DNA of 64,000 bases from Catenaria anguillulae PL171 (Eukaryota > Blastocladiomycota > Blastocladiomycetes > Blastocladiales > Catenariaceae). The notes beneath the pieces were generated by a model. It saw only the letters and a list, made by a program, of their open reading frames with translations. It was not told where the DNA came from and made no database searches. The stretch is from NCBI GenBank assembly GCA_002102555.1, contig MCFL01000061.1, positions 83,823-147,822 of the forward strand, written 5' to 3'. The first letter of the stretch is position 1; each line of letters opens with the position of its first letter. Shown here piece after piece: positions 24,142-36,141 of the stretch. The position numbers and the translations under genes are program-made.

Positions 24142-25806
24142 TTAATACTCATCCGACCCTAGCTCCTCCCAAAACTGATCCACGGCGTCTGTGAACCCAT
24201 CGCTCAGCACACTGCTTTCGTCGACGGAGAACAATGCGTCGTCTGCATCGTCAACGCTCAACGAATCGCAGTCTGCTCCGTCAAAACAATGCGCCGAGCC
24301 GGCGGCAAACAAGGACTCGTCTTGCACAGCTGAAGATTGCGAGGCCATACCGGCACGCGTGAATCCAATCGGTTTAGGCGCCCCGGCGGTTGCCGAGCAT
24401 GTGTATTCTGCTTGGTTGACAGCAGGGCACGTATTTGTCATGAGCCCAGGACCCATGAGCACCATCCTGGGCTGCACGTATCCCGAAGCAAACGGATTCA
24501 TGTTGGCAGGCACACGTGTTGACTGGACAAACTTGACCAGCGTGGTTGCTGCATACTGCGGGCTTGTACGCGAAACGGTCGCTGCGTCCCGAGCCAATTG
24601 CTTGGATTCGTACAAGACGGTCCCTGCGCGAAACATGTCGACAGGCTGATCATGACGCAAGCTCACGTCAAATGCCCCGCACCATCCGTTGGTCACGCCC
24701 CGTTGCGCCAGCTCGAGGTCTGGCCGAATGAGTAGCTCGTTGATAGCGGGCCGATTGCCGCCTGTTACAGTGACTTGAATCGACAGGCCGGTGCGTAAGG
24801 CCAAGGTGACTTGTTCCGACCTCGCGTTGACCTTGTACTTGGTGATGGAAACGCCGGCCGGGAGACCACCACTGGGTGACGTGGACATGGACATGGGTGC
24901 TGTTGATTGGGCGAGTCTTGATTGTACAAGATTGAACGGGTCGAAATAGATGGTTGATCCGTTGAGGACAATGGCCAGGCGGTTCATGCAAGCCCTGCCG
25001 CCGGAATTGACCCCGCTGCAGCGGCGCAGATCAGTGATGATCGCAAGCGAGTCTGACTGGAGAATGTAGAACTGCCCTTCCCCCTAATCCGCGTGTGGAA
25101 AGCGTGGCATGAAAAAAGAAGTCAGTCATGCTCTGCCCGCATCTTCTCAAATGTAGCCAATGTCATTGCGTTGGCTGATGCAAGCTGAATGAGCCGGACA
25201 TACCAAGAAATGATAGGCCACGTCACCAAACGCCTTGATATTCATCCCTTCGGCGCCGCCTTCAAGAGCTGTCTTGATTGAGCACTGGGTATTAGGGAAC
25301 GCCTGACGATTCACCTCTAATGTGACGACATTGCCATGATCCTTGTATCCGCATTCGCTTGAAAAGGCCTGGAACTTGACGGGAGCAGTCAGTGCGTCGC
25401 GGGCAAGTGAGGCACGCATGGGGTTGGCCAGTGTCAAGGACTGGGTCACATTCCAGTTGGCAGGCGTGAAGATGGTGGTGCACTTTTGATCACTCGGGTA
25501 ACTGGACGCGGAGGATGGGAAATCAGTCGTGAGATGCGGGTCAAGTGACAAAGAAGCAAAACCATACAGCGTCTCATTACGATTCCCATTGGCAGAATTT
25601 TCTGCGCCCCATGCGACCACGACTGGACCCGCTGGGCGTTCGCGAAGCGAGATGCCAATAGTGGTTCCGAAGTACGAATGTGGAAGATAGAGCGCGCCAG
25701 TGATCGGAGCCCTTGTCCTGAGGTCTCGAAACCAAATGGTTGCGGACGCTTGCAGAGCGGCAAGTGCAGGGAGGAAGGCCAACGTGGACAGGAAGGTGAG
25801 GTGCAT
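24142..25806 (-). CDS. Secreted protein with VWD-like (von Willebrand type D) core
   Basis: A 514-aa protein from exons 25204-25806 and 24142-25083 with a GT-AG intron at 25084-25203. The N-terminus is a clear signal peptide (hydrophobic residues ~3-22, LTFLSTLAFLPALAALQASA). The middle reads FGDVAYHFLGEGQFYILQSD, then LRRC, GRACMNRLAIVLNGSTIYFDP and later WCGAFDV. The order GD-x-x-Y-x-F, G-x-x-x-F-Y-x-L, and a Cys before a beta-hairpin follows the start of VWD domains. I infer an extracellular or cell-wall role; no enzyme motif is visible. The last ~90 residues are acidic/Ser-rich. The upstream part (~30-190) is beta-rich with N-glycosylation sites and paired Cys. VWD is inferred from pattern only. 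Confidence 0.65.
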
Positions 25807-26190
25807 GTTTTTGTAATCGCAATCGAACAGGTTCAGAAGTCGAGCTCTTTGATTGACAAAGAGAAGGGACGGTAAATAGGGGTTGGATGTTGGATGGAAT
25901 TGGAGCGTGTTGATATTCGTCAGGCATGGGAACGCGTCTAGACGAGTTGGGTCGGTGCGCTTTGCGGCCTTTGCTTGCTGTGATCACTATCAATAAACAT
26001 CATGGGCTGCGTGCCAATCTTGTGTCACCAAAAGGATGTCCCATGATTGTTCGCAGCTTCTTCATACCCCCTAGAATCCCCGAGTACCTACTCCAGACTC
26101 CCGAGTCAGAGATTCCCAGGCGCTGGCTGCAAAACACAACAGTCGGTCGCTGGCGCACTCGGATCGAAATCTGCTGCTCGCTCTGCACTT

Positions 26191-26222
26191 GCACTGCTCT
26201 GCACTGCTCTGCTCTGCTCTGA
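26191..26222. repeat. CTCTG-type short tandem repeat
   Basis: Imperfect reiteration of CACTGCTCTG followed by about four GCTCT units. It lies in a non-coding stretch. Confidence 0.6.
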
Positions 26223-27880
26223 CAGGTCAACTTGAACGGTGATGAACATGAATATTGTGAGTCGGACATAGCTTGACGGCTGGGAGCTTATGACAGCATT
26301 GTGGATACTAGCGCGACCCGCCGGCGTTGCCCGGCCACAGTCAGCTTGAAAGATCGGGGTGAAGGTGACTGTTCCAACGTGGCCGCCTCCGACTCGAGTC
26401 AGTCAAGGAGCACCCCCCAACGGATTTCCAGACAGATTGATGCTCCATTGCAAGTGAAAGTTGTACATTGACAGACACCGCATTGGCAAGGATGGTAAAT
26501 TAGTCCCACAGCAAGAAACACATGAATGGAAGTGGAACAGATATTGGCAGATACATGGACAACGAAACCAACATCAATCCGCATACTTCCACAACCGTCT
26601 TGTCACCCATTCATGCCTGCGACCGATAAACAGGCTCACCACCTGCTCTTGCGTCGACCCTGCAAACTCTCTTGTACCACCAACGTATTCCTCTGAAAAC
26701 TGGCCAACACTCATCCAGCACGCTCATCACACATTCCAGTTACCGAACAGCAGCGCCTGACCCAACGCATCCCGCGTGTCCTACTGGTCCCAATGATTCC
26801 GCGCCCGTGTCACCCACCAACTGGCGTTGCGTATCCAGTGCATCCCAGTGCGACCCAACCATCCCACGTATCGCGCGGATCGCGCAAGCATTCCCTTATT
26901 CAAGCACGACCCGTGCAGCCGTACAACCCGTGGTCCGTGTATGACCGCCTCGCAGGCATGAGCAAATCCTTGACCAATCGGAATCGTCGTCCTTGACGGA
27001 AGTGAGTAAATGCTTTGCCGCTCAGGCGCCCTACCAAATCATACCGTCAATGAGTGCCGTCCCACACATCCATTACATTGCCAACGTATCCTTGCCCGCG
27101 TCAATACGCATACCAACACGGCGTGCACAGACACGCGACCCACACATTTCCCGCCACTTTTCGTCACATCTCAACGAAGAAAACCGCGTCGTCGACGTGT
27201 GAAAGCGTGCCTGCAACTCCCCGGTCGATCCAACAGTGGCCGACAACAGGAACAGACACGACTGGTCGCTTGTGGACGGTGGGCGAGACGGATAACGCAA
27301 GTCCGAGGATCGAATCGAGACTGGAAGCGCCAACTGAGGCGTTGACTCCGGCTTCAGCGTGGTGGAAAGCAGGGCCGAGAAACCAACCGAGGACGCATGC
27401 TGGCCAGCCGTCGAGGCGATGCGGGGCGCCGCCGAATCGGGATCAAAGGGAGGGAGAATAGTTCATGACAGGTAGGAAAATCGTTGGTGTCGGCCGCTGA
27501 AGCGAGTGAGCGGGGGCGGTGGCGGCGCCCGGCGTTGGGGCGTCGGCTGGCGGTGATCGATGCGCAGTGCCCGGCCGGTATGGACGCAGAGGTAACCGCA
27601 ACGTCAACGGATCATGATCGAATGGAGTGCGCATCTCAGTTCATTGGCAACATGCGCAAAAGAAGAGCAAGCCAAGAGAAGCAGAGGTTTGAATGGGATC
27701 AGCGTGAATGAGAAGCAACAATGAGAAGGCTCGCCGATTTCTTCCAAAGCAAAGAGTGAGTGAAGAGGTGATGCAATCCGTGATGCAAACATCAGCTGCT
27801 TCAGTTGGATGGATCTGCGATGATAAATTCATTTAAATCACCAATGTATGCGCAATTAATGAGGTGATTAATCAGCATTG

Positions 27881-27955
27881 AGGGGATCGACACGAATCCG
27901 CGCTTCTGATTGGTTTGAAGTCAGGGGATCGACGCGAATCCGCGCTTCTGATTGG
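27881..27955. repeat. Two-copy 33-bp direct repeat (period 42 bp)
   Basis: The block beginning GGGGATCGAC and ending CTTCTGATTGG at ~27,881-27,913 recurs at ~27,923-27,955 with a single A/G difference. A third, shorter GCGATCGACCC follows at ~27,962. Each copy holds ATCGA and a TGATTGG (inverted CCAAT-like) element, so it could be regulatory; that is inference. Confidence 0.7.
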
Positions 27956-28223
27956 CTGGAGGCGATCGACCCTTGTCGCCTTAATGATGAGAAGACATGG
28001 TCGCTGCAAAAAAACTTGGTCGTCACCTTGGGCATTACAGTATGTGCAGATGGCCATTGTCTTGGAGTCGGTGACTCACTCGGCGTCGGCTATCCGCGCA
28101 CATCGAATTCGTAAAATGTTTGGTGTGCGCGATCGCGAGAAACGTTACAGGCACGTCCATGAAAAACTGGACTAAATTCGTGAGTACAACACCAGGCAAT
28201 CAGTCCAACACATAGCCCCCCCC

Positions 28224-30804
28224 ATGACTTCCCGACAAGCGCCATTGGCGGCCTTCTGCGCCGCCACCCCAGGACCACCGTGACCAAGGCCAAGGCCATG
28301 GCCCGCCGCCAGAAAAGCGCAGCGTGTGGACGAGGGGCCGCTCCCGCCTCAACTCACCACAAACGACGACGACGAACTCTTCATGGACGACGATGACGAT
28401 ATCTTTTTGGACCCACAAGCCCTCGCCATTCTCACGCAAGCTGACGCGCAGGCCCAGTCTTCCATTGCCAACACAGCGTCTGCTGCGCCATCACAGGACA
28501 CCCGCCACCCGCCCTGCGGCCCCACCCCGGCGCCAACGCAGCACATTACCATGTCCCTTCCACCCGGAAAGCAGCCCATAGCGTACACGGCACCAACGGA
28601 TCCGCCCGCGCCTACCCACGTCCCGACCGTTGGCGGAGGGGCCGGCCGCATCGTTGCTCACTTGCCTTCGTCGCCGTGACCGGCAACGGTCCTGCAGGAT
28701 CTGCATCTGCCGCCGCCGTCACTGCCGCGGCACCGTCTTCCGATGACCCAACCTTGCGTGCGGAAATCGCCCGCCTCGAAGCCCAGCTCCAAACTCGTGT
28801 CGGCGAAGCTGCCATGCTTCGGCAAAAGCTCGCGACGGCCCAAGCCGAGCAGCGCAAGGCTGAGCAGGACAAGCGGGAGTTTGAGGAGCGCGTACGCTCG
28901 GAAACCGAAGCAAAGATGGCGAGCATGATGCAGGAGCTCCAACAAGGTCAAGTCGGAAATGACATTCCAGGAGCAAACGATTCGCGAGTCGCAGCGCCGG
29001 ATGGTCGCATTCAGTTTTCTCAAGCAACCACAACAGCGGTTGCCCCCGCGTCACCCATGCGATCGCCTGCCGTGTTGAGGTCGGCTGTGAGCGCGAGCGG
29101 GTTAGGAAGGATGGGGTTGATGCGGCCGCCCAGCATGCACATGCAGGTGCCAATGGGACCGCCGCCAAAGTTTGGCGGGTCACAGTTTCCGACATTTGGT
29201 CACATTGGACCAGGAGCAAGCTCTGCGCTGGTCAACGAAGTTGCCGAGCCCATGGTTTCGTCCGAGGATCGCATGGATGTGGATGGTCTGGATGCGCCAA
29301 CGACGGCCCCACCACCACCACCCGTCACGGCCGAGCATGTGCATCGGCCATCTTCGTCTCCACATGGCCGGCCCCATTCACCACTTGCTCCGTCAAAGAT
29401 TGACGTGGCCACCTCTCCACCGCCATCCTCACCTACGACCGTCGCCCACTATCAACAACATCAACAACCACATGAACCTCGAGCCCCACCACATTGACCT
29501 TTCCACCTCACATTCTTAGTCACATTCACACTCTTCTTCAACTCGTGCCCACCCTGCATGCACCACCCGAACTATGCGCAAACCTGCTCACGTCACTCAC
29601 ATCTCCTCCGCCCACGTCGGCCGCTGCGCTCCTCCCACCCCTCGTTCAAGTCCTCACACATATCACTCCGCACCTTCGATCCGCCGCCACCGAGCCCATT
29701 GTCAACACAGCACTCACTACAGCGCACCTCGCACACTGGCTCGCGCGTCATTCGACCGCCGAGCCACCCTCCTCACATGCTCCGCGCCTTGTCCCTGCAA
29801 TACTCGACACAATCTGTGCAGCGGCCACATTTCATTTCCGCGCAACGTACCCGCCAGCTGCCACCGCAACCACACCCAAGCCCACACGCGCTTCACCTCG
29901 ACCAACCTGGCCATCGACCCTGATCCCACTTCTCTTCTCGACCCTGGACCTGCTCTTCACCCGTCCACCCACCCCAACCCCCTCGCTGCTGGCCTTACCG
30001 TCCTCAGCCTACCTGACGGCCCTCGAACCCGAATACCTGGCACACGCCCGCGACTGGCCCGCACCCGTCCATTTGGCACTTGCCCGGTGGGCGCGCGTCG
30101 TGTTTGCATATGCCGACCCAGGACCCATGCTCGCTCACGCGCCCGCAGGCCGATCGCTCTTGTCTGTGCTCGTCAAGCTTGCCCACCGGTCGCCCGACCT
30201 AAAGGTTGTGCGCGGCGTGTTGGGCGCCGTGCATGTGTTGGCGGCAAGGTGGCCTGCAAAGGTGGCGGGCAGGTGGGCGTGGGAGGAGGGCGTTGGCGTC
30301 GTGGTGGAGCGTGTGCATCGGGAGGCGCATTTGTTGGTGTATGGTGCGCGACAGCAGGAGGGTGTGAGCGAGTGGGAGAGGGTCGAGGCCGTTAGGAATG
30401 GGTTGTGCATTGTGTACGTGTTGGTGGTGTATTGTGCGCGGGCGGATGCGGCTGTCAGGTTGGATCAGTTGATTGCGCCGGGAGGCGGTGAGGCCGGCGG
30501 GGTTGCGGGCGTGTGGACGCAGACGAGGTTGATGGCGACCTTGGCAAATGTGAGGCGGTGGGTTGCAGCAGAGCGAGAGCCGGGAGCCATGTTCGATGAG
30601 CACAGACCACGGTCATTGAGGCAGAGGGTTGAAGCGAGGCGACAAAAAGAGGAGAACACGCGCATGCCAGCCAAAACGTTCGATTTGGAAATGATTGCAG
30701 AGCTAGAGGCGGCTGTTGGTGCGGTAGTGGTGCCTGGCTCGACGCAGACGCAGCAGTCATTGACGCAGGTGACGGTGACGCAGGTACAGACGCAGGTCGC
30801 TTGA
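28224..30804 (+). CDS. ATRIP/Rad26-like DNA-damage checkpoint protein (frame interrupted)
   Basis: Three consecutive frames read as one protein. An acidic N-terminus (NDDDELFMDDDDDIFLD) resembles the RPA-binding acidic patch of ATRIP. A coiled coil follows (LRAEIARLEAQLQ, GEAAMLRQKL, REFEERVRSE), with SEMTFQEQTI matching the SELQF-type segment of human ATRIP; then a Pro/Ser-rich linker and a long helical C-terminal domain (29,494-30,804; LLQLVPTLHAPPELC to TQVQTQVA). ATRIP recruits ATR kinase to RPA-coated ssDNA, and the order acidic patch, coiled coil, helical repeat domain fits. Frame changes occur near 28,676, 28,946 and ~29,490. Only some can be short introns; at least 28,946 looks like a single-base slip. 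The start is unsure: an ATG at 28,224 is in the acidic frame but stops at 28,281. Confidence 0.5.
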
Positions 30805-31010
30805 AACGAGACAGAGTCGGGTTAGCTGGCGGTGTGTTGTTGTGGGTAGGTGTATCTGCTCACGAGCATGTATTCCGGTCTTCTTGCCTGAGATTTGTAT
30901 CGAAATCGCACACGTTGTACAAAAATCAAAGTAACAAGTCACAATCCAGCTCACACAGCCACTGCTGACACAGCCCGCTCGGCCTCAACTTTCACATTGT
31001 CTCCAGGGCT

Positions 31011-32067
31011 TCACGCCTGGCCACCTTGATGGTCCTCCTCCGCCAACTCCATTTCCTTGTCGATGGAAGCAATGGCGGGATCTTCGGCTTGCAGTGGATT
31101 GCGTGGCACGACCCACTTGGCCTCTTGACCTTGCTCTGTTCTGGTAGACCGTACCCTGCCACATGCATGCCCTATCCGCCATCCATCAATCGCGCAATTC
31201 CCGCATCTTCGAGCACGGCCAGCACTTACCTCGCACACGAGCGGCCCAGTCACCCTTGGGAACATTGACAGCCTGCTGCGCCCACTCTACGAGGTCCCCG
31301 TCAAACGCAAATTGACCGTATCATTCCACCGCTTGAGCGTCGACGGATATGTGTGTGGGCACATGACCGAGAGCTCGACAGCGCGGTGCGGCGAGTACCG
31401 CAGCTCGAGCGTATCCGAGACCGAGAGCCACCAGTCGATCGCATCCGTCCGACCCCAATAGCTTGCGCGATGAATGGTTGCCATTGTGTAGGATGGGAAG
31501 TGATCCTGGACGGGCAGGCCGGATTTGGCAGCGAGTCGCTCGGCGTGATCAAGCCACCGTTGCAGAATGCACGGCTCGATGCACACGCCGATGAGGGTCG
31601 CTGCCGACAGCGTGCTGGGTCCAGGAAACTAGAGATCCAGCCGCAGATTGGAGCCGCCATTCGAGCAACAGAATGCGTAGGTATTCGCGCATCCCCCATG
31701 AATCGTCCGCTTTTTCGCGTCCGCGATCCTCGTAATCTTGATGCAAAGCCAACGTTGTGCGGGCCATGATGTTCTCGTAGTACCCAAGCCCATGAATGCG
31801 GCCCGACTGGAACGCTTTCAACCACCAGCCGAGGACAAAAGTGCGACCATTGTCGGTTGCGGTCTCGATGGCTTTTCGGGGGGAGTTCTTGAGCTGCAAA
31901 TCGGGTTGCGAGAACCACCAATCCAAAGCTGAGCGATTCTTGACAGCGTGAAATGCATCATCTGAGGATGCCATGGGGACGACGAGCTCGCACGGGAGGG
32001 CAGACGTGGAGGCATGGGTGATTGAGCTGGACATCAAGCCGAGGAACGGTTGCGGTGACAACTGCAT
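31011..32067 (-). pseudogene. WW/ankyrin-like repeat protein locus, frame-disrupted
   Basis: On the minus strand, fragments of repeat units of the type A-L-D-W-W-x-S-x-x-L-x-L-K/R-Y-S-P-x-x-A-I/V-E can be read: SALDWWFSQPDLQLKNSP, LGWWLKAF, then in another frame DAIDWWLSVSDTLELRYSP. A third frame continues GDLVEWAQQAVNVPKGDWAARVR and a C-terminus ending DHQGGQA at 31,011. Degenerate ankyrin-like WW repeats form expanded families in some zoosporic fungi. Three frame changes within 1 kb, not all at plausible splice sites, suggest either decay or sequence errors. No function can be assigned. Confidence 0.45.
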
Positions 32068-32281
32068 TGAGTATCGACTTGCATAGCTGAGGTCCGACTC
32101 ACCCTGCTCGTGATGAATAAGTCCCGCAACCAGGGCACCAATGTGTCTGCTGTAACTGTCTTCGGAATCATCATGGAATCACAGAGACTGAGTGTGATTG
32201 CATAAGTTATACGTGAGCCAAAGAGTCAAATCAGTTTCCACTTGTCAGTTATACGACCGCCGCCCACCAGAACGCCTTGGC

Positions 32282-34691
32282 TTACAATCCGTCGGCCAAT
32301 GGCGCAGTGCTCGACTGTGCCGCCTGACTTGCGGCCAGCTGCGCCATCAACTTCTTCTTGTGGAAACGCATGGCCGTGTAAATCGCAAGTGGAACTGCCC
32401 ACAAAGCGCCAACACCGTTAGTGAACCATCAATTGTGGGAACTGCAGCCAAGAGTGTGCACGCGTACCAAACAGCAAGACTCCAGCAACCGATCCGATAA
32501 TGGCGTACATGATGGTCTGGTCCTCTGAAACCCGATTGTTGACGTCTGGCGGCAGCGTCGGCCTTGGGTCGGCCGTGATTGTGTTGTTGGGCAATACGAC
32601 ATCGCTGATCCATCCCGGGATCGGATCTGGAAATGGCATGCAGGGTGAATCCTTTTGCCTTGGCCAGCCGAATGATGATCCAAACGTACAAGAAACAGGC
32701 ACACTGTACGTGTACAGGCACTCGCCGACTGGTGCGCCGACAACCACCACATTGCCCGAACTGGCGACCGCCTTGCCAAACTGATCCGCCGCATACACAC
32801 CCGCCTCGCTTGCGCCAGCCCCCGCCCCGGACGTTGGTGCATTCATTGTCCCGATCCAATCATACTCCAAACTGGCAGTGGAACTCGTTGTGGAAGTCGC
32901 ATCCCTCAGCACATCCTCGTACCCGCCCACAGCCCACCCTGCAACCCGCCGATGCATCATGTACACGGTGCCCCTCCCATTTGCCCCTGCCGCATCACTC
33001 GCAAACACGACCCGACCCGCCCTTGCACTCGCAAGCGTTCCACCATAAAAGCTGTGCCTCGGAACAACCACGGCCGCCGGATTGGTGCGCGGCGACCCGT
33101 CCACGGTCCACGTATCCCAAATCCCAATGCGTTTCGTCACCAACCGAAACACCCGCCCGGCCCTTGGCGCGCCAACATGCAGCACGGCCTGCGAGGCGTC
33201 ATCGGACACTGCAAGCGTCAGACCAAGCCCAAACCAGTCTTCTTGGCGAATGAGCGAGCTGAGCCCGAGGCGATTGCCGACGATCCGTGATGATTCCGTA
33301 AACTGGTTCACGTCTTGCCGGTAAATGACTACCATGCCCGACGAAGTGTCGTTGGTGATGCCGGGCGTCAGCGTCACGTCGTAGTCGCGGACTGCCAGCA
33401 CCGTGTCGCGTGCGCCTGTGCCAGTAACAGCAAAGTCGATGCCGAGCGTGCCGAGGGGAACGGGCGAGCGTGAACGGAGGAATTGGATCGGTTGCCTATT
33501 GCAATTGTGTTGTGTGAGTCAAGAAATACGTGAGGTTGTCGAGGAATGCGTGTACCAGCTGCTGCCCGACGTGGAGAACCGGAACACGCCCACACCCTGG
33601 TTGTCATTTGTGGTGGTTGGCAGCACGGGCCATCCGGCATCCACATCTTGGCCATAAACTGGCCTGGCTCCATTGGACTTGACGCCGCCCGGCGCGCTCA
33701 CGCCATCCCAGGCACCGTTGGCGCTCGCAAACAAGTGAACGCGATCGGGTTGGGTGTCTGGCGAAAACCGGACCTTGGATCCGAAACGGTCAAAGTACCG
33801 CTGTGACATGCCTGGTAACTGATTGAGCCGCAGTTCCGAGTGATATGTCACGGCACTTGTGTTTGTGTTGATTTGGTACATAACGACAGACCCATGGTAT
33901 GGGTGCCATGATACGTGCGACAACGTCAGGTTGGTAAAGGCTGTAAATGAGCGACCAGGTGTCCCGATGGCGAGCCAGGATGCGTCTGCGGAGAGCGATA
34001 TGTCGTAGCCAAAGAGCGAACGGGCCGACGCATCTTTTGTGCCGTCCCAGGGACGGCCACCGGTGGACGAAGATTCGAGCGGGTCGGTCAAGGTGGTTAG
34101 GAGGGTCCATGTGACGGGTGTGGTGAGGTTGTGTGAGAACTGGACCGACTGCTTTGTTGAGGTTGTTGTGGAGCACTGCAAGTTGGCGGTAGTGGTTGTT
34201 GCTGTGGTCAATGTGCTTGCCGAGGTGGTTGTGGAGAGTAGCGTGGAAGTGGCGGATGCGGTCGATGAGGAGGCAGAAGTAGATGGGGCGAGTGTGAAGG
34301 TCGAAGTGCCGTTTTGGCACACGGTGACTGTGGATGTGACATTGACGACAGACACGGTGACTTGAGTGAAGGGCGTGCGATAAAGGTGAACAGAGGAGGA
34401 CCACGGCTGGCCGACCGCCTATTTGATTTCAATAGCTGAGTGTGTGATTACAGTGACCCCTTTACAAGTTCACAACGAAGCCCCTTGTTCACGTACAAGC
34501 CAAGTCCAGTTGCCCAATGTCACGGTCGCGACGCTATAGCCAAACATGCCGCCCTGGGCGTTGCCTGGCGCGCACAGCGGCGAGGCCACTGGTTCCATCT
34601 TCCGTGCGGCGTTCACAAAAGTCGCCATGGCCAGCAATCCAAGCACGGCCGCAACCCATGTAGAAATGAGCGCCGTCGGCCGAGCACGCAT
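32282..34691 (-). CDS. Type I membrane surface protein with FG-GAP-like beta-propeller
   Basis: About 732 aa from four exons: 34497-34691, 33556-34418, 32468-33495 and 32282-32394. All introns are GT-AG and all phases close. The start MRARPTALIST gives a signal peptide (~1-27). Repeats of the FG-GAP kind follow: GGMFGYSVATVTLG, SLFGYDISLSAD...WLAIGTPG, RFGSKVRFSPD, DWFGLGLTLAVSDD...HVGAPRAG, SFYGGTLASA and QFGKAVASSGNVVVVGAPVG, interrupted by a long Ser/Thr-rich (likely O-glycosylated) spacer. One C-terminal membrane helix (TIMYAIIGSVAGVLLFGVPLA) precedes a basic cytoplasmic tail (RFHKKKLMAQ). The layout resembles integrin-alpha-like ectodomains, so adhesion is a reasonable inference. No Ca2+-binding DxDxDG loop was obvious. 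Confidence 0.72.
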
Positions 34692-34857
34692 CGTCGTTGG
34701 TGTTCGAGCTGGTCGTGTTGATCGCGACTGACCATGAGCATATCGCGAAGCCGTTCTCGTGGGAAACAAGATGAGATGCCAGGCATCGACGGTGGGTTCT
34801 TCGGCTCTCATGGCATTATCACATGTCATCATTTACAGTGAATGCGACGAGTAAATC

Positions 34858-35992
34858 ATGTCAAGTGCTTATGTTCACCGAGAATATGGTTAGTCGTTTC
34901 CATCATACTCACTTAATCATCCCTGTCCTGTGCTGTGCCGTCTATCCCGTCCCCCGATCCTATTTGCTCGTCAGATTTCTTGAACAGTGACATTGTGGAC
35001 ACGCTCTCGAAAATGCTCAACAAGGATGGCGTTCCCATCTGCGTGCAACGACATTTCGACGAGCATACCCTGAATGAGAAGACCCATTTTCCAATTACCT
35101 CGGTGCAAACGCTTCGCAGGGCGTTCATTCTGCCCAACATGACCAATTCCCCGGCAGGTCGGGCAGTACACCAAGCGCGCGCGCAGGTTGATCTGGTCGA
35201 GTTCATCTACCGTCAAGAAGGCGCGCGGATGACGGCGCTGGTTCGGCTGGCGACGGGAACAGACTTTCGCACGATTTGTCGGACGACAGCAGGTTCGGCG
35301 CTGGATGCTCTCTGCGCGCTCACCGAGCAGCTCGTGCTACATGATTGGCGCCGAAGCGAAAGGGCTTCTTGAGAGGCGTGAACGATGCGGACAAGCACGC
35401 GACCCGTCAGGGCGTGTGGAGGAGGCTGCTGCTGGTGCCGGTTTGAGGCAGCAAGGCATTTCAATATCCTCGCCGGTAACCAAGTCGATTTCCGTCGCTG
35501 GATTAGATGTTGACGTTTCTGGTTGGAGTGCGATGCAGCGTAAAGCTCTCGGCGCTCTCGCTACACTAGTTGGCAAACACAACTCGACCTTGCCATTGTC
35601 AGCTCCTGCTGCCATCACCCTCGTTCATCCAGGTGCTGCGACTGTTTCAGGCGCCCGCACAAACACTCCACAGGCTGCGTCATCGAAACAAACTCGGGAG
35701 CCTGTTCCTCGTCCTCCGCGCCATTCACTGCCAGCCGACCCGTCAACGCTCAAGCCGACACCAATCGGCTCGCTACCAACTCGCCCAACACATCTTGCAA
35801 CATCGCCTGCCTGCCCGCCCGCCCGTTTGGCTTGCGGCGTCTGCTCGGCGCCAAGAGGTTGCCGACCGAGCAATGGCCGAGCCCTCCTCTAACAAGATTG
35901 TATCCTCGCTTGAATCGGTTTCTATTCACTGGATAGTCAATTTCTTGTTTTCGATGACGCTAGCTTTCTTTCATTATTTCTGTGGCAAATAA
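34858..35992 (+). CDS. Hypothetical protein, multi-exon
   Basis: Not recognised. Exon 1 is 34858-34888 (MSSAYVHREY), followed by an intron 34889-34974 with a GTTAGT donor. Exon 2 (from 34975) starts DFLNSDIVDTLSKMLNKDG and runs through a helical region (LVEFIYRQEGARMTALVRLA). From about 35,310 the frame must change; the continuation most likely includes RKALGALATL, an intron with donor GTTGGC (~35,568) and acceptor TCCAG (~35,630), and a helical, Arg/Gln-rich last exon (VLRLFQAPAQTLHRLRHRNK to MAEPSSNKIVSS). The exon 2/3 join is unresolved. There are no catalytic motifs, signal peptide or membrane segments. Confidence 0.4.
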
Positions 35993-36141
35993 ATACTGTA
36001 TATATGTACCATAGGTTCTACAACGCAACAGCAAAGCAACAACAAACGAAAACAAAAACAATTGGGAAACCGTCATCAACCAACCCAGCCAGAGGCTCTC
36101 ACATGAATCCCGGAAGAAAAGACCAACACACATCGTGCACC

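Larger units (their letters stand above)
25807..28223. other. Long gene-poor stretch; possible weak coding in 26.7-27.5 kb
   Basis: About 2.4 kb without a convincing gene. Frames around 26,695-26,996 and 27,054-27,461 (+) have Ser/Thr/Pro/Arg-rich translations, and a good donor-like GTGAGT follows at ~27,002. A small multi-exon gene is therefore possible, but no start, domain or consistent splice chain could be established. Near 27.88 kb there is a short direct repeat, listed separately. Confidence 0.4.

Noticed and set aside
26695-27461. Possible small multi-exon gene
   Set aside because: There is a good GTGAGT donor-like site, but no consistent start, frame chain or domain; left as unassigned.
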